In this document: piece after piece, positions 1 through 7,643 of the stretch
How positions within the stretch are numbered: position 1 is the first letter of the stretch
Layout of the letters: each line of letters opens with the position of its first letter
NCBI GenBank assembly: GCA_964613725.1
Contig: CAZTJY010000072.1
Span: 1-20,385, forward strand
Origin: Parapedobacter sp964613725
Lineage (GTDB): Bacteria > Bacteroidota > Bacteroidia > Sphingobacteriales > Sphingobacteriaceae
Direction of reading: 5' to 3'
Length of the DNA: 20,385 nucleotides
Notes under the pieces: model-generated
Told to the model about the DNA's origin: nothing
Databases searched by the model: none
What the model saw: the letters and a program-made list of their open reading frames with translations, nothing else
Made by a program: the position numbers and the translations under genes

Positions 1-1258
1 CTATCAAACCGCCTATCTAAAGGCGCATTACCCGGCAGAATACATGGACTCGGTGCTGTCGAACAACATGAACGACATCAAGCAGGTGACGTTCTTTATG
101 GAAGAATGTAAACGGATGGAGCTTCAGGTTCTTGGGCCTGACGTCAACGAATCATTTTACAAATTCACGGTAAACAACAAAGGAGCTATCCGCTTTGGGA
201 TGGGTGCCGTAAAAGGCGTCGGCGCTGGAGCTGTGGACACCATTGTACAAAGCCGCAAGGATAAGCCCTATTTATCGATATTTGATTTGGCTCGCCGGGT
301 AGACTTGCGGGCGGCCAATAAAAAGGCACTTGAAAGCCTCACGTATGCCGGCGGATTCGATTGCTTTGCGGAGACCCATCGGGCACAATATTTCTATGCC
401 GATGGCGATGGGAGCACAATGCTAGAAAAAGCGCTGAAATACGGCGCTAAACACCGCGAAAGTGAAAATTCGGCGCAGGTAAGCCTATTCGGTGGTGGCA
501 GCAACGTGGACATCCCCGAACCAACCCTTCCCAATTGCCCAGAATGGGGGCTAATCGAAAAGCTCAAATACGAAAAAGATGTCATCGGTATTTACCTCAC
601 CAGTCACCCACTGGATACCTATCGATTTGAAATCACCCATTTCTGCCAACATCCGGTAAAGCTGCTTACGCTCATCGATAAAGCGAAACAGGCCGAGGTG
701 GCCGACGACGTGCGGGAAGAATTCAATAAAATCAAGAACCGAGAATTGACAATTGGCGGGATGATCACCGTTGCCAGTCACCGGATCACGAAAAATGGGA
801 AACCGTTTGGGGTAATGGTCATTGAAGATTATTCGGATGCTTACGAAATAGCACTCTTTGGTGAAGAATACGTAAAAATGAAAGGCTACCTCAACGAAGG
901 TTATTTCGTGCAGGTTCGGGGCATGGTTGCAGAACGCTATCGCCAAGCGGGCAATTGGGGGTTCGAGATCAAAAGCATGCAATTACTTTCGGATTTGCGC
1001 GATAAGCTGGCCAAAAGTCTGACCATACAGGTACCGCTTCATGAACTGAATGACGGTTTCGTCGAGCGGATACAACAGCTGGTGCATACAAATATCGAGC
1101 AGCATGAAAGCAAAACCTGCCAATTGCGGTTTGCCATCCGAGACATGGAATCGGAAATCAGCATCGAAATGCCTTCTAAAGGACTGAGAATCAACCTTAG
1201 CAATGATTTCATCGAAACCCTTACGAAAATAAATGGCGTACACTACAAGTTAAATTAA
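1..1258 (+). CDS. dnaE: DNA polymerase III alpha subunit, C-terminal part (5' end outside window)
   Basis: This is the catalytic subunit of the replicative polymerase, cut off by the window edge. The open frame runs from base 2 with no start codon of its own; the first residues, YQTAYLKAHYPAEYM, match the end of the DnaE polymerase core, so the internal ATG at 44 is not the real start. About 418 residues are visible. They cover the tandem helix-hairpin-helix region (around bases 300-370, 'KKALESLTYAGGFDCF') and the OB-fold (around 750-960, starting 'ELTIGGMITVASHRITKNG'), followed by the C-terminal tail. The ending 'YKLN' is, from memory, usual for Bacteroidota DnaE, so the 3' end looks intact. 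It is followed on the same strand by trxA 157 bases downstream. Identification is firm; only the length of the missing part is unknown. Confidence 0.96.
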   Translation, partial: YQTAYLKAHYPAEYMDSVLSNNMNDIKQVTFFMEECKRMELQVLGPDVNESFYKFTVNNKGAIRFGMGAVKGVGAGAVDTIVQSRKDKPYLSIFDLARRVDLRAANKKALESLTYAGGFDCFAETHRAQYFYADGDGSTMLEKALKYGAKHRESENSAQVSLFGGGSNVDIPEPTLPNCPEWGLIEKLKYEKDVIGIYLTSHPLDTYRFEITHFCQHPVKLLTLIDKAKQAEVADDVREEFNKIKNRELTIGGMITVASHRITKNGKPFGVMVIEDYSDAYEIALFGEEYVKMKGYLNEGYFVQVRGMVAERYRQAGNWGFEIKSMQLLSDLRDKLAKSLTIQVPLHELNDGFVERIQQLVHTNIEQHESKTCQLRFAIRDMESEISIEMPSKGLRINLSNDFIETLTKINGVHYKLN

Positions 1259-1415
1259 TGTCAGATTGTCGTGGTTTATGCCCTGGCAATGATTTTGATC
1301 GCTATCTTTGTCGGGAGCCGTACGTCGGAGACAACGCGCAAACGAGCGATGTAAATGTCCGGAGGTACTAGTGGATAAAACGGACAACAAAAAGTAACTA
1401 TAACGATTAAATATT
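1259..1415 (+). other. dnaE-trxA intergenic region with a short hydrophobic reading frame
   Basis: No recognisable gene lies here. In the same frame as dnaE, directly after its TAA, 31 codons stay open to a TAA at 1352-1354. They encode a membrane-like stretch (VVYALAMILIAIFVG) followed by a basic tail ending RKRAM. Possible starts are GTG 1271 or ATG 1289. A different 37-codon frame overlaps the dnaE stop (ATG 1258 to TAG 1371). Neither has family support, and both may be chance or a decayed gene. I see no clear promoter for trxA; the 35 bases before its ATG are A-rich, as is common upstream of Bacteroidota starts. Confidence 0.3.
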
Positions 1416-1733
1416 ATGGCATTAGAAATCACAGACAGCAACTTCGACGAGGTTGTACTTCAGTCAGACAAGCCAGTATTAGTGGATTTTTGGGCAGAAT
1501 GGTGCGGTCCTTGTCGCATGGTAGGCCCGATTGTGGAAGAACTGGCTAAGGAATACGACGGCAAAGCAGTGGTCGGTAAAGTAAATGTCGATCACAACCC
1601 CGATATCTCGGTCAAGTATGGCATCCGCAATATCCCTGCGTTGCTATTCTTCAAAGATGGACAGATTGTGGATAAACAAATCGGTGCGGTACCCAAATCG
1701 GTATTGACCGACAAGCTGGTTAAACAGCTTTAA
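1416..1733 (+). CDS. trxA: thioredoxin
   Basis: A 105-residue cytoplasmic thioredoxin, the full usual length of the family. It carries the redox site W29-C30-G31-P32-C33 in the context 'DFWAEWCGPCRM' and the conserved cis-proline at P74 ('RNIPALLFF'), with no signal peptide. It reduces protein disulfides and takes electrons from thioredoxin reductase, which is not in this window. The ATG at 1416 gives the standard N-terminus (MALEITDSNF). It stands alone between dnaE and rpoN, and a strong intrinsic terminator follows 22 bases after its stop, so it probably ends a transcription unit. The gene symbol is assigned by family; genomes of this group often carry more than one thioredoxin. Confidence 0.96.
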   Translation: MALEITDSNFDEVVLQSDKPVLVDFWAEWCGPCRMVGPIVEELAKEYDGKAVVGKVNVDHNPDISVKYGIRNIPALLFFKDGQIVDKQIGAVPKSVLTDKLVKQL

Positions 1734-1755
1734 GACAAAGGCGCAAACCTCATAC

Positions 1756-1794
1756 CATAGCCCGTGATCGAACCATCATGGGCTATGTTTTTTT
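1756..1794 (+). terminator. Rho-independent terminator after trxA
   Basis: A 13-bp stem (1756-1768 with 1775-1787; one G-T wobble, otherwise perfect, arms reading CATAGCCCGTGAT and ATCATGGGCTATG) encloses a 6-base loop and is followed directly by seven T residues (1788-1794). This is a textbook intrinsic terminator. It separates trxA from rpoN. Confidence 0.92.
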
Positions 1795-1832
1795 CCTGAA
1801 TGGCACCGCATGCAGGTTTCCTGTATTTTCTG

Positions 1833-1840
1833 TATGTTTG
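1833..1840 (+). promoter_or_regulatory. candidate -7 promoter element for rpoN
   Basis: TATGTTTG matches the Bacteroidota -7 consensus TAnnTTTG at all fixed positions. It lies 15 bases before the rpoN ATG and downstream of the trxA terminator, where a new promoter is needed. No convincing TTTG -33 box is seen at the usual 17-20 base spacing, so support comes from one element and its position. Confidence 0.4.
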
Positions 1841-1855
1841 TGAAGTATTTAAGTT

Positions 1856-3331
1856 ATGCTAAAACAGACTTTACAACAGAAGCTACTACAGAAACTTTCA
1901 CCGCAGCAAATCCAATTCATCAAATTGCTGCAGGTGCCCACCGTGTCATTGGATACGCGTATCAAAGAAGAACTGGAAGAGAACCCCGCACTGGAAGATA
2001 TCAGCCTAGCCAACATGAACGATCCGGTCGAAGAATATCCGGACAAAGATCCCGATGACGATAACTTCAGCGACGATGACCAATCCGGCGAACTCGACGA
2101 ATTCAATGTAGACGATTACCTGCAAGCAGATGACATAAACGACTACGGGACGAGCCAAGGCAATGGCGGCGACGATGAAGACGACCGTAAGGAAATCCCT
2201 ATCGCCATCCAAAACTCTTTTTTCGAAAACCTGCAACAGCAACTCGACTTATTGGCTTTGTCGGATAAGGATTTCCTTATCGGCCAGCAGATTATCGGTA
2301 GCCTGGATGACGATGGTTACTTACGGCGGCCGATATCCTCTCTGATAGATGACTTGGCTTTCGCCCAAAATGTCATGGCTGAAGAGGAAGAAGTGGGCGA
2401 CATACTGAAAATCATTCAAGGGTTCGACCCCGCGGGGATTGGCGCGCGCGACCTACAGGAGTGCCTATTGATCCAACTCCGGAAAAAGGATCAGGAAAAC
2501 CCCATCATCAAGAAGGCAGTTACCATCGTTGAGAACCACCTCGACGAATTCACCAAAAAACATTACGACAAGCTCGAAAGGGCGCTCAATATCGATTCGG
2601 AAGAACTTAAGGAAATCGTCAACGAGATTCTCAAGCTCAACCCGAAGCCGGGGGATTCGGGCGCGGTAGCCGGCAAGCAGTTGCATATCATTCCCGATTT
2701 CCATATCGCTAACAACGATGGCGTGCTTCACCTCACCTTGAATGCTCGGAATGCGCCCGAACTCCGTGTGAGTCGGTCGTACCAGGAAATGTTTGACCAT
2801 TACGACAAGGCTGCCCAGAAGGACAAGAAAATGAAGGAGGCTGTTCAGTTCGTCAAACAGAAACTAGATTCGGCGAAATGGTTCATCGATGCCATAAAGC
2901 AGCGGCAACAGACGCTGCTCAAAACGATGAATGCCATCATGAACTATCAATATGAGTATTTTCTTACTGCCGATGAACGGAAACTGAAGCCGATGATCCT
3001 CAAAGACATCGCAGACCGCATCGACATGGACATTTCAACGGTTTCGCGCGTAGCCAATTCAAAATATGTGCAAACGGAATTTGGAACGTTTTTATTAAAG
3101 TCCTTCTTTTCGGAGGCCATTCAAACCGATAGCGGCGAAGAAGTATCTAACAAGGAAGTAAAAAAGATACTGGAAGAATGCATCTCTACGGAAAACAAGC
3201 GGAAGCCCCTTGCCGACGAGAAGCTTACCGAAATATTAAAAGAGAAAGGGTACACCATCGCCCGCCGAACGGTAGCCAAGTACCGGGAGGCTATGGGGAT
3301 TCCGGTAGCCCGGTTGAGGAAGGAACTGTAA
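1856..3331 (+). CDS. rpoN: RNA polymerase sigma-54 factor
   Basis: A full-length sigma-54 of 491 residues. Region I (about 1-45) is the glutamine-rich activator-interacting segment, beginning MLKQTLQQKLLQKLSPQQ. It is followed by an unusually acidic region II (about 50-115, long runs of Asp and Glu). The core-binding domain occupies roughly 120-300. A helix-turn-helix region lies near 385-420 ('DIADRIDMDISTVSRV'), and the signature RpoN box ARRTVAKYRE is at 469-478. Sigma-54 directs RNA polymerase to -24/-12 promoters and needs an AAA+ enhancer-binding protein; none is encoded here. The ATG at 1856 gives the standard N-terminus, and the gene follows a terminator and a plausible TAnnTTTG element. 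The regulon cannot be read from this window. Confidence 0.97.
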   Translation: MLKQTLQQKLLQKLSPQQIQFIKLLQVPTVSLDTRIKEELEENPALEDISLANMNDPVEEYPDKDPDDDNFSDDDQSGELDEFNVDDYLQADDINDYGTSQGNGGDDEDDRKEIPIAIQNSFFENLQQQLDLLALSDKDFLIGQQIIGSLDDDGYLRRPISSLIDDLAFAQNVMAEEEEVGDILKIIQGFDPAGIGARDLQECLLIQLRKKDQENPIIKKAVTIVENHLDEFTKKHYDKLERALNIDSEELKEIVNEILKLNPKPGDSGAVAGKQLHIIPDFHIANNDGVLHLTLNARNAPELRVSRSYQEMFDHYDKAAQKDKKMKEAVQFVKQKLDSAKWFIDAIKQRQQTLLKTMNAIMNYQYEYFLTADERKLKPMILKDIADRIDMDISTVSRVANSKYVQTEFGTFLLKSFFSEAIQTDSGEEVSNKEVKKILEECISTENKRKPLADEKLTEILKEKGYTIARRTVAKYREAMGIPVARLRKEL

Positions 3332-3382
3332 GGATTGGCATCAGGCAATAGACGATAGGGTAAACACAAATAAACGTTAAAT

Positions 3383-4264
3383 ATGATGAACCATTCAATT
3401 TTGATGGCTGCTGGCGCCGCGCTGGTCATGTGCGGATGCGGCGGAAGCCAACAACAAGACAACGGGAATACCGCGGAAGCAACCACGACATCCCCCGCCC
3501 TCACTCAGGTATGGAAAACAGACACGGTGTTCACCGGTTCGGAATCGACCTTGTATGACCCGTCGGCAGACGTCATCTATGTTTCCAATGGCAATACCAA
3601 AGCCGGGGATAAAGACAATGACGGATTTATTTCGGTAGTTAACACCGACGGCACCATTCGCGACCTGAAGTGGGTAGAAGGCAACCTTCATGCCCCAAAG
3701 GGCATGGCATTACTGAATGGTAAATTGTATGTGACGGACATCGACGAAATAAAAATCATCGATGTCGCTTCAGCCGCAATTGATAAAACGATTGCCGTGG
3801 ACAGCGCTGTCTTCCTGAATGATGTAGCGACAGACGGACAGCTAGTGTATTTTTCAGACAGCCGAACTGGCAGTATTTACAGCCTGACGGCTGATGGCAA
3901 TTACACGGCGATATCGACCACTAACACCGGCGTGAATGGACTGGAATGCCATGGCGGCCACTTGTATGCGCTGGACGGAGAAGGTCTAAAGAAGTTCAGC
4001 AGCGACGGTAACTACACTCAAGAGGTCATTAACACCGAGGTGACCGGTGGTGACGGTCTCGTAATCCTCAACGATAGCACGTTCGTAGCCAGCAGATGGC
4101 ATGGCGAGATTTTTCTCGTCCGAGGCAACGAAACCACGGTATTGCTTGACACACAGCAAGAGAAGTCGAATACCGCCGATATAGGCTATGTACCGGGACA
4201 GAAGCTGGTCATTGTACCCACATTTCTCAAAAATGAGGTGGCAGCTTACGAGCTTTCATATTGA
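3383..4264 (+). CDS. SMP-30/gluconolactonase-like beta-propeller lipoprotein
   Basis: A 293-residue predicted lipoprotein. A short hydrophobic signal (residues 5-16) leads to cysteines at 17 and 19 followed by GGSQQQDN, a typical lipid-anchor and flexible linker, although the signal lacks Lys or Arg before the hydrophobic part. The rest consists of repeated beta-propeller blades with NTDG, DGNY and LNGKLYVTD-type turns. Three positions resemble the metal site of SMP-30-type propellers: E54 ('SESTLYDP'), N146 ('FLNDVATD') and D224 ('GGDGLVIL'). This points to the gluconolactonase/strictosidine synthase superfamily, but the substrate is unknown and the metal-site alignment is by eye. Its ATG (a tandem ATGATG at 3383) lies 51 bases after rpoN. 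It could equally be a non-enzymatic propeller. It is probably anchored in the periplasm or outer membrane. Confidence 0.72.
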   Translation: MMNHSILMAAGAALVMCGCGGSQQQDNGNTAEATTTSPALTQVWKTDTVFTGSESTLYDPSADVIYVSNGNTKAGDKDNDGFISVVNTDGTIRDLKWVEGNLHAPKGMALLNGKLYVTDIDEIKIIDVASAAIDKTIAVDSAVFLNDVATDGQLVYFSDSRTGSIYSLTADGNYTAISTTNTGVNGLECHGGHLYALDGEGLKKFSSDGNYTQEVINTEVTGGDGLVILNDSTFVASRWHGEIFLVRGNETTVLLDTQQEKSNTADIGYVPGQKLVIVPTFLKNEVAAYELSY

Positions 4265-4292
4265 TCGAAACGTAATGAGTTAAACCCCGCTG

Positions 4293-4320
4293 CTTGCGCG
4301 ATTCATGAGCATCGCGCAAG
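4293..4320 (+). repeat. perfect 10-bp hairpin downstream of the lipoprotein gene
   Basis: The arms CTTGCGCGAT (4293-4302) and ATCGCGCAAG (4311-4320) pair perfectly around an 8-base loop, 28 bases after the lipoprotein stop. No T-run follows on either strand, so it is not a classical intrinsic terminator. It could be an mRNA-stabilising 3' hairpin, a Rho-dependent end or a protein-binding palindrome. Confidence 0.6.
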
Positions 4321-4379
4321 TAAAATCGGGAGGCTCCAGCAGGCGGGTATGACTCACCCGAACATTCGGTTACTTTTCG

Positions 4380-4387
4380 TATTTTTG
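4380..4387 (+). promoter_or_regulatory. candidate -7 promoter element for aguB
   Basis: TATTTTTG matches TAnnTTTG at all fixed positions and lies 25 bases before the aguB ATG, in the 148-base gap after the lipoprotein gene. No good TTTG -33 box is seen at standard spacing. A transcript starting here would have a leader of roughly 20 bases and would carry aguB, possibly aguA. Confidence 0.5.
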
Positions 4388-4412
4388 CGGTTTCAACAAA
4401 TAGGATATCACC

Positions 4413-5285
4413 ATGATGAACGTTAGGATTGGGACGGTGCAAATGAGCTGTGTTGCTGACAAGGCGGCCAATTTAAAAAAAGCGGCGGCACAAATCCGCG
4501 TGGCTGCCGCTAAGGGTGCTCAGATTGTGTGCTTGCAGGAGTTGTTTACTTCCCTCTATTTCTGTGATGTGGAAGATTACGACAATTTTGAATTGGCGGA
4601 ACCTATACCAGGACCATCTACAGAAACACTTCAAGCGGTGGCGGCGGAATTGGGTGTAGTTATCATCGCTTCACTATTCGAAAAACGTGCGCATGGCCTG
4701 TATCACAATACCACCGCCGTAATTGATGCGGATGGCACTTATCTGGGAAAGTATCGCAAAATGCACATTCCCGATGATCCGGCCTTCTACGAAAAATTTT
4801 ATTTTACACCGGGAGATTTAGGTTACAAGGTTTTCAAAACGAAATTCGCGACGATTGGTGTACTTATCTGTTGGGATCAGTGGTACCCAGAAGCTGCCCG
4901 CATTACCACGCTAATGGGAGCTGAAATCTTATTTTATCCCACAGCTATCGGCTGGGCAACGGATCAAGACGAAGAAACCAATCAGGACCAGTATAACGCT
5001 TGGCAGACCATTCAGCGCTCGCATGCCGTGGCCAATGGCATCCCTGTGGTTAGTGTGAACCGCGTTGGATTTGAGCAAAATGGTGCCATGAAATTCTGGG
5101 GCGGTAGCTTTATCACCAATGCTCAAGGCCGATTGCTCTATTTAGGGTCTCATGACGTCGAAGAAACCGAAGTGACTGAAGTAGACCTGGCGCATTCCGA
5201 CTATTTCCGCAAACATTGGCCCTTCTTGCGCGACCGTCGGATTGACAGCTATGCACCGATTACCAAACGGTTTATAGACGAGTAA
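4413..5285 (+). CDS. aguB: N-carbamoylputrescine amidase
   Basis: A 290-residue enzyme of the nitrilase superfamily. It hydrolyses N-carbamoylputrescine to putrescine, CO2 and ammonia in the cytoplasm, the last step of the agmatine route to polyamines. The Glu-Lys-Cys triad is visible: E43 in 'CLQELFTS', K116 in 'GKYRKMHIPDDP' and C153 in 'VLICWDQWYPEAAR'. The 'MHIPDDPAFYEKFYFTPGD' segment and 'FYPTAIGW' are typical of the AguB branch rather than of other nitrilases. Length is normal. The start is a tandem ATGATG; 4413 and 4416 cannot be distinguished. Its partner agmatine deiminase lies 53 bases downstream on the same strand, which makes the assignment much stronger. Confidence 0.94.
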   Translation: MMNVRIGTVQMSCVADKAANLKKAAAQIRVAAAKGAQIVCLQELFTSLYFCDVEDYDNFELAEPIPGPSTETLQAVAAELGVVIIASLFEKRAHGLYHNTTAVIDADGTYLGKYRKMHIPDDPAFYEKFYFTPGDLGYKVFKTKFATIGVLICWDQWYPEAARITTLMGAEILFYPTAIGWATDQDEETNQDQYNAWQTIQRSHAVANGIPVVSVNRVGFEQNGAMKFWGGSFITNAQGRLLYLGSHDVEETEVTEVDLAHSDYFRKHWPFLRDRRIDSYAPITKRFIDE

Positions 5286-5303
5286 ACCGAGGTGTTTTTC
5301 CAA

Positions 5304-5332
5304 TTTGTTTCCAAAAATCCATCGTTCTTTTG
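5304..5332 (+). promoter_or_regulatory. candidate -33/-7 promoter before aguA
   Basis: TTTG at 5304-5307 and TTCTTTTG at 5325-5332 are separated by 17 bases, close to the Bacteroidota arrangement TTTG-N17-23-TAnnTTTG, with one mismatch (T for A) in the -7 box. The -7 box ends 6 bases before the aguA ATG. aguA may therefore have its own promoter as well as read-through from aguB. Confidence 0.42.
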
Positions 5333-5338
5333 TAAAGT

Positions 5339-6382
5339 ATGACTGCTACACCTAAAAAGCTAGGCTATCATTTTCCCGCCGAGTGGCACCGCCACCGCGC
5401 CACGTGGTTGAGCTGGCCCCACAAGGAAGCTAGCTGGCCCGGCAAACTGGAGGCGGTATACGCTCCTTATTGTGCATTTATCCGGGAAGTGTCCCTCGGC
5501 GAACAGGTTTGCATCAATGTGGCAGACCACGCTATGGAATTGGACGCTATCGACCGTTTATCGGCCGCCGGTGTGGACTTGGACAACATCCGTTTTTTCC
5601 ACCATCCAACGGATGATGCCTGGTGCCGCGATCACGGACCCGCCTTTTTGATTAACCGTGATGAACATGTCGGGAAAGCCATTGTGGATTGGGGGTATAA
5701 CGCGTGGGGAAATAAATATCCACCCTACGAACAAGACGATGTTATCCCAACGCTTGTAGGCAAGGCATTGAACCTTCCTGTTTTCCATCCGGGCATCGTC
5801 ATGGAAGGCGGATCGGTCGATTTCAACGGCCAAGGTACCGTTCTTACGACCAAAGCATGCCTGCTGAATGAAAACCGCAATCCGCAGCTAACGCAGGAAC
5901 AGATTGAAAATTATCTCCGTGAGTATTACGGGATTTCGCAAGTGCTATGGCTGGGCGACGGAATTGTTGGAGACGATACAGACGGCCATATTGACGACAT
6001 CACGCGGTTTGTAAGCGCCGATACGGTGGTTACCGCTGTCGAAGAGAATCGCGCTGATGAGAACTACGGCATCCTGCAGGAAAACCTGCGGGTGCTGCGG
6101 GCGATGCGACTGGAAAATGGCGATCCGCTTCGTATTGTTGAGCTGCCCATGCCAGCACCAGTGGTGTACGACGGCCAACGGCTACCGGCGTCTTACGCGA
6201 ATTTCTATATTGCCAATGCAGCCGTGGTGGTTCCGACATACCGCGACGACAGAAATGACGAGCGTGCACTGGATATCCTGGCCAAGTGTTTCCCGGATCG
6301 TAAGGTCGTAGGCATAGACAGTACCGACATCATTTGGGGCCTCGGTAGTTGGCATTGCCTAAGCCAGCAGGAACCCTGGTGA
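5339..6382 (+). CDS. aguA: agmatine deiminase (agmatine iminohydrolase)
   Basis: A 347-residue member of the guanidino-group modifying (PAD-like) family. It converts agmatine to N-carbamoylputrescine and ammonia, supplying the substrate of AguB next door. Visible family signatures are 'WCRDHGPAF' (D98), 'MEGGSVDFNG' (E156-G157-G158), 'GDDTDGHIDD' (H217) and the nucleophilic cysteine C340 in the C-terminal 'GLGSWHCLSQQEP'. All catalytic positions are present and the length is usual. The ATG at 5339 gives a normal N-terminus (MTATPKKLGYHFPAEW). The presence of both enzymes indicates putrescine synthesis from arginine via agmatine; the arginine decarboxylase that would start the path is not in this window. 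The peptidyl-arginine deiminase annotation often given to such proteins is less likely because of the aguB partner. Confidence 0.94.
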   Translation: MTATPKKLGYHFPAEWHRHRATWLSWPHKEASWPGKLEAVYAPYCAFIREVSLGEQVCINVADHAMELDAIDRLSAAGVDLDNIRFFHHPTDDAWCRDHGPAFLINRDEHVGKAIVDWGYNAWGNKYPPYEQDDVIPTLVGKALNLPVFHPGIVMEGGSVDFNGQGTVLTTKACLLNENRNPQLTQEQIENYLREYYGISQVLWLGDGIVGDDTDGHIDDITRFVSADTVVTAVEENRADENYGILQENLRVLRAMRLENGDPLRIVELPMPAPVVYDGQRLPASYANFYIANAAVVVPTYRDDRNDERALDILAKCFPDRKVVGIDSTDIIWGLGSWHCLSQQEPW

Positions 6383-6428
6383 TAGCAACACGATCAGTAA
6401 CTCGTTATTACATAAATACCAATCGACA

Positions 6429-7637
6429 ATGAACAAGACGTCACTCCCCTTTCTTACCACACTCTTACTATTGGTTACCACGTTAAACGCAGTGGCCCAA
6501 CGTGAGCGCGACGAACGGCCGACGATTGAAAACTTCAAAGGCATCCAATACACGGGCGACGACTCCACCTTCTACATCAACTTCCGTTTCCGGATGCAAA
6601 GCCGTTTAAAATATACCTCCGCGAGTGGCAACGACTTCAGTGCCGAGAGCCTGGAAGCCCGGATCAGGCGATTGCGGCTCCGCATGGACGGTTATATCTA
6701 TAATCCGAAATTCTCCTATAGTATCCAACTGGGCTTCACCCGTGGCGACCAGGATTATGACGACACCGACGTGCCCAACCTGGTGCGCGACGCCGTCGTG
6801 TTTTATAATTTCACGGATAATTTTTACGTGGCCTTTGGGCTTAATAAGCTTCCGGGTAACCGCCAACGGGTCAATTCTTCCGGCGAACTGCAATTCGCTG
6901 AACGTTCGCTGGTCAATGCCACGTTCAATATAGACCGTGACTTCGGTTTCAAGGCCTATTATTCACCGAAAATCGGGTCGGTACCCTTCCATTTTAAGGG
7001 GGCCATCACGACAGGTGAAGGGCGGGTAGCCAATGCGACCGACGATGGACTGGCATACACCGGAAGAGCGGAATTTTTGCCATTAGGCGCGTTCACCAAC
7101 GAGGGGGACTATTATGAAGGTGACCTCGAATACGAGGAAACGCCGAAACTTTCCATCGGCGGGGGCTACAGCTTCAATGACCGCACCACGCGGGTACATG
7201 GTCAAACCGGCGGATACCTCGGTGCGCCGCTTACGCTAAAAACATCATTTTATGACGCCATCGTTAAATATCGTGGTTGGGCCTATCAAGTGGAATACAT
7301 GAAACGCGCTGTCGATGATCCCATTACCATTGACGACGAAGGGAAACCAACCCATGCCTTTAAGGGGCAGGGGGTAAACCAACAGCTCTCCTATGTTATC
7401 AACCGGGACGCAGGGTATGAACTCGCCGGCCGGTATACCTGGATAAAACCGCATGACGATATCCGTGCATTGGAAGTGCAAGCCGACGTGATCGAATTGG
7501 GACTGACAAAGTATTTCCGCGCACACCGGTTGAAATTGCAACTTAACGCCAATTACCAGGTAGCCGATGGCATCTACCGTACGGACCATCCCGACAACCA
7601 CTGGGGCGGAACATTCCAGATTGAGCTGGGTATCTAA
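6429..7637 (+). CDS. OprO/OprP-like outer-membrane porin
   Basis: A 402-residue predicted outer-membrane beta-barrel. It has a clear signal peptide (residues 1-23, hydrophobic core LLLLV, cleavage likely after AVA before Q24). Many alternating strands rich in Tyr, Phe and Gly follow, e.g. 'FYINFRFRMQSRLKYT', 'FSYSIQLGFTRGD' and 'YYEGDLEYEETPKLSIGGG'. The N-terminal strand pattern and the 'RIRRLRLRMDGYIYNPKFSY' stretch resemble the phosphate-selective porin O/P family (PF07396). It ends in FQIELGI, so the last residue is Ile rather than the frequent aromatic. Phosphate selectivity is not established; many Bacteroidota paralogues have unknown substrates. Only 6 bases separate its stop from lpxB, so the two are probably co-transcribed. 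No promoter is obvious in the 46 bases upstream. Confidence 0.82.
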   Translation: MNKTSLPFLTTLLLLVTTLNAVAQRERDERPTIENFKGIQYTGDDSTFYINFRFRMQSRLKYTSASGNDFSAESLEARIRRLRLRMDGYIYNPKFSYSIQLGFTRGDQDYDDTDVPNLVRDAVVFYNFTDNFYVAFGLNKLPGNRQRVNSSGELQFAERSLVNATFNIDRDFGFKAYYSPKIGSVPFHFKGAITTGEGRVANATDDGLAYTGRAEFLPLGAFTNEGDYYEGDLEYEETPKLSIGGGYSFNDRTTRVHGQTGGYLGAPLTLKTSFYDAIVKYRGWAYQVEYMKRAVDDPITIDDEGKPTHAFKGQGVNQQLSYVINRDAGYELAGRYTWIKPHDDIRALEVQADVIELGLTKYFRAHRLKLQLNANYQVADGIYRTDHPDNHWGGTFQIELGI

Positions 7638-7643
7638 AAAAAA

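Noticed and set aside
1258..1371. 37-codon ORF overlapping the dnaE stop (ATG 1258 to TAG 1371)
   Set aside because: The Cys/Arg/Gly-rich peptide has no recognisable pattern and competes with another weak frame; ATG overlapping TAA is easily met by chance.
1804..1819. TGGCAC followed by TGC upstream of rpoN, resembling a sigma-54 promoter for self-regulation
   Set aside because: The GC of the would-be -12 box is two bases too close to the GG of the -24 box; sigma-54 spacing is strict, so this is not a credible site.
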